Below, piece by piece: positions 61,802-64,000 of a stretch of 64,000 nucleotides of DNA; the first letter of the stretch is position 1, and the number at the start of each line of letters is the position of its first letter. The translations under genes and the position numbers were made by a program. The notes beneath the pieces were generated by a model. That model was not told the origin of the DNA and did not search any database. It saw only the letters and a program-made list of their open reading frames with translations. The stretch covers positions 1 to 64,000 of the forward strand of contig WGNB01000018.1 of NCBI GenBank assembly GCA_016124795.1, written 5' to 3'. This DNA comes from Rhodopseudomonas sp. (GTDB lineage Bacteria > Pseudomonadota > Alphaproteobacteria > Rhizobiales > Xanthobacteraceae).

Positions 61802-62419
61802 CTATGGCGCGCGAGCATTGGCCTTGCGACCGTCGTCCTTGCGCAATAACCGGATGCTCATACGATCCGGCCCGAGAATCGTGATTTCGGCATCAGCCTG
61901 AATGACGCGGCCGCCGGCGCCGGTCTGTTTGCCGTTGAGCTGACCGACCATGCCGTCTCTTGCCGTGTCCGGAGTTTTAGCCAGCGCGGTCTGTCCGACG
62001 TCGACCTTGGTCACCTGCGCCGATTTCCGCTTATCGGCCGCGGTACGGTAGCGCTCAATCACGCGCGGCTTTTCATCGACATAGCGCCGGGTCTCGATCA
62101 CGATTGGCGGTTCGTGAACGACATTAACGCGCGCATGAGACCGGCGTCGCTCAGCATGATAACGGTGGGCGCTGGCTTCGCCGGCATAGGGCCGCATGTC
62201 CAGGTAACGTGGCGGCTCGGACAGCCGATAAGGATAGAGCGGCGGCGGGGTTTGCGCGGTGCCGGCGCCAAAGACTTGCGCGCGCACGTTGCCGCCCGAA
62301 AGCACCGCACCAACTGACAAAACGGCACACGCCAGAGCAGCAACAGACCGCCCGGCTCGGTAGGCCCCCCGGGACCGGCGGCAGACATTGCCGAAAAATA
62401 CGGCCAATTCAAAATTCAT
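61802..62419 (-). CDS. Exported protein of unknown function
   Basis: 205 residues with a long basic N-terminus and a hydrophobic export signal (SVAALACAVLSVGAVLSGGNVRAQ, about 25-48). It contains LYPYRLSEPPRYLDMRPY and an Arg-rich middle. Coupled to the gene before it (TAATG overlap). Possibly a cell envelope protein. Family not recognised. Confidence 0.65.
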   Translation of the reverse strand: MNFELAVFFGNVCRRSRGAYRAGRSVAALACAVLSVGAVLSGGNVRAQVFGAGTAQTPPPLYPYRLSEPPRYLDMRPYAGEASAHRYHAERRRSHARVNVVHEPPIVIETRRYVDEKPRVIERYRTAADKRKSAQVTKVDVGQTALAKTPDTARDGMVGQLNGKQTGAGGRVIQADAEITILGPDRMSIRLLRKDDGRKANARAP

Positions 62420-62862
62420 TTCAGAGGCTCACCGTAAGGCGACGCATCGCCATAGCGTGGATCGACGTAACGCGGGTCGACATAACGCGGACCGCTGTCG
62501 CGAAGCACGGCTTTCGGCAACGGTTCCAACGGCACCGGATCCGGCGATGTCGACCATTCGTGATAATAGGTTTCCGCCGGCTTCAGCGGCCGGCGCGGCG
62601 CATTCAATCGCTCAAGACGACCGACCTTCGGCTTCTTGCCGGTAAACGGATAATAATGATGACCGTGCCAGGGCTCGCGCCAGTACGACCGCACATAGAC
62701 GCCGGGCTGATCGTCATAAACATAAACCTGAGGCGCGCGCACACCACCTTGCGAATAAACCGCAACGCGAGGCGCCCAGCCCGTCGGCATATCGGCGGCC
62801 TGCGCCGGATTGAAGCCGAATACACCAACCGCAAAACATGCCAACGACAACAGGATGCGCAT
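62416..62862 (-). CDS. Exported Tyr/Pro-rich protein
   Basis: 148 residues from ATG 62862, chosen for the AAAGG eight bases upstream. Signal peptide to about residue 21 (AQAAD). Tyr/His/Pro-rich (GVYVRSYWREPWHGHHYYPF) with a short C-terminal repeat PRYVD-PRYVD-PRYGD. Forms an operon with the next exported protein. Function unknown. Confidence 0.65.
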   Translation of the reverse strand: MRILLSLACFAVGVFGFNPAQAADMPTGWAPRVAVYSQGGVRAPQVYVYDDQPGVYVRSYWREPWHGHHYYPFTGKKPKVGRLERLNAPRRPLKPAETYYHEWSTSPDPVPLEPLPKAVLRDSGPRYVDPRYVDPRYGDASPYGEPLK

Positions 62863-63106
62863 TCGCGGGCCTTTCATATCCGCAGCGCCTGTCGCAAAAA
62901 CTGCAACCGCTGCCCGAGTCAATTCGCAACGAAAATCGCGAACCGATTGGCTTGCATTTTATACGATGACTTTACGGAACGGGGTCCAATCGTCGGGTAA
63001 CATTAATTGGGCTTGCGGCGCGCCTTGCCATCGAATAGCCAGCATCGTCGACCATCTTTCCACCGCACTTTCGATCGCACGCCTGCCTTGTTAAAGTTAA
63101 TCCGCC

Positions 63107-63394
63107 ATGTCGAACGAACCCAACTCCGGCGTCGCCGTTAATGGCACGGCCAAAGCGAAGCCGGCGCGCGACGAATTCCGGCAACGCTATGCCGAAATCG
63201 AAATGCGCCGTGTCGAATTAATCGACAGACTGCGCCGGCTCAGCGCCAGGACGCAGGCCCATCCCGGCCATAAACGCGCGCTGACCCTGCTCAACGAGAC
63301 ATTTCGGAAATCGAAACTGGCGCAGCGCCTGGCGGTGCTACAGGCCGCGGCCTGGCTGATCGATATCCTGGAGCGGCTGGCGACATCGTTGTGA
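63107..63394 (+). CDS. Small helical protein of unknown function
   Basis: 95 residues. After a flexible N-terminus it is strongly helical and basic (RQRYAEIEMRRVELIDRLRRLSART, LNETFRKSKLAQRLAVLQAAAWLID). No membrane segment. The 244 bp before it hold only divergent promoters. Confidence 0.65.
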   Translation: MSNEPNSGVAVNGTAKAKPARDEFRQRYAEIEMRRVELIDRLRRLSARTQAHPGHKRALTLLNETFRKSKLAQRLAVLQAAAWLIDILERLATSL

Positions 63395-63668
63395 ACCGGC
63401 GCGTATCTTTCCCGTAATAAAGATGGCAGAAGCCATATCTTCAGGGTCAAAATGGAACTCTGAACACGCCGCGTAAAATCGTCGTTTTTCGAATATCGAC
63501 ATAGACTTAGACCGACGTCGTTAGACTTATGATACTTTCGGTTTAAGACCTCCGCTCCCCTGACGCGAGTTCCCCGTCGGCGTAACGATATTGCGGGGGC
63601 GGCGAAGACGACAAAAACGATAACGACGAAGGCTGCCCCGCAACAACAAGACAAACGGGGAAACGCCT

Positions 63669-64000
63669 ATGACAACCACTACCGCAGCCGACATTCCGGC
63701 CCGCGGGATGACCTCCGAACAGCGAATGGTCATCTTCGCATCGTCGCTCGGCACCGTATTCGAATGGTATGACTTCTACATCTACGGAACGCTCGGCGCG
63801 TTCCTGGCCAAGTACTTCTTCTCCAACGTGCCGCCCAATGTCGGCTTCATTTTCGCGCTGCTCGCCTTCGCCGCCGGCTTTGCGGTGCGCCCGTTCGGCG
63901 CGCTGATCTTCGGGCGTCTCGGCGACACCATCGGCCGCAAATACACCTTCCTCGTGACCATGTCGCTGATGGGCGTCGGCACCTTCTTCATCGGCGTGCT
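63669..64000 (+). CDS. MFS transporter of the metabolite:H+ symporter type, N-terminal fragment
   Basis: The first 110 residues are in the window. FEWYDFYIYG, VRPFGALIFGRLGDTIGRKYTF and the transmembrane spacing match the MHS family (ProP, KgtP, ShiA relatives). The substrate cannot be told. The 274 bp before it show no gene. Confidence 0.88.
   Translation, partial: MTTTTAADIPARGMTSEQRMVIFASSLGTVFEWYDFYIYGTLGAFLAKYFFSNVPPNVGFIFALLAFAAGFAVRPFGALIFGRLGDTIGRKYTFLVTMSLMGVGTFFIGV

Overview
The window comes from a GC-rich alphaproteobacterium, most likely of the Hyphomicrobiales (Bradyrhizobium/Rhodopseudomonas/Xanthobacteraceae type). The ribosomal cluster order (secE-nusG-rplK-rplA-rplJ-rplL-rpoB), tRNA-Trp next to secE, and tRNA-Gly and tRNA-Tyr close to a SpoU rRNA methyltransferase all fit that group. 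The genus cannot be fixed from sequence reading alone.

Layout. Positions 1-8100 hold the leftward host transcription/translation cluster. A three-gene molybdenum-hydroxylase operon (2Fe-2S subunit, molybdopterin subunit, diheme cytochrome c) sits between rplA and the rplJ leader. Then come a small secreted protein, a large methyl-accepting chemotaxis protein and tRNA-Gly. Positions 12183-60549 are a complete-looking 48.35 kb prophage inserted in the 3' end of tRNA-Tyr. A 17 bp core repeat marks both ends, an integrase lies at the right end, and copies of a 9 bp candidate integrase arm site lie at both ends. To the right are the SpoU methyltransferase gene, small secreted proteins and the start of an MHS-type transporter.

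The prophage is a myovirus-type mosaic. The head module is lambda-like (Nu1/GpA-type terminase, GpW, GpB-type portal, S49 protease, GpD- and GpE-type capsid proteins). The tail module is Mu-like (sheath, tube, gp41 with a GpE frameshift partner, tape measure, gp43/N, gp44/P, gp45, gp46, gp47/J, gp48). The lysis cassette contains a holin-like protein, a SAR-type GH24 endolysin, a spanin pair and a peptidase M15-like protein. Nearly all of this reads leftward. An S24-type repressor and a divergent HTH protein form the switch, with four copies of a WTAGC-N7-GCTAW operator. A NusG paralogue sits between the replication genes and the late genes, behind a very structured 374 bp leader, and is a good candidate for a late antiterminator. 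A RelE/XRE toxin-antitoxin pair lies at the left end.

The most notable system is a diversity-generating retroelement (DGR) embedded in the replication operon: variable protein 1, an Avd-like accessory protein, a template repeat (TR), a DGR reverse transcriptase, then primase. A second variable protein lies 5.8 kb away. Over 123 bp, variable repeat 1 (VR1) differs from the TR at 12 positions and VR2 at 13. Of these 25 substitutions, 24 fall on adenines of the TR coding strand. Each VR, but not the TR, is followed 16-17 nt downstream by a perfect hairpin with a GRNA tetraloop, as expected of active target sites. One DGR therefore appears to diversify two FGE-sulfatase/C-type-lectin-like proteins that lie outside the tail genes.
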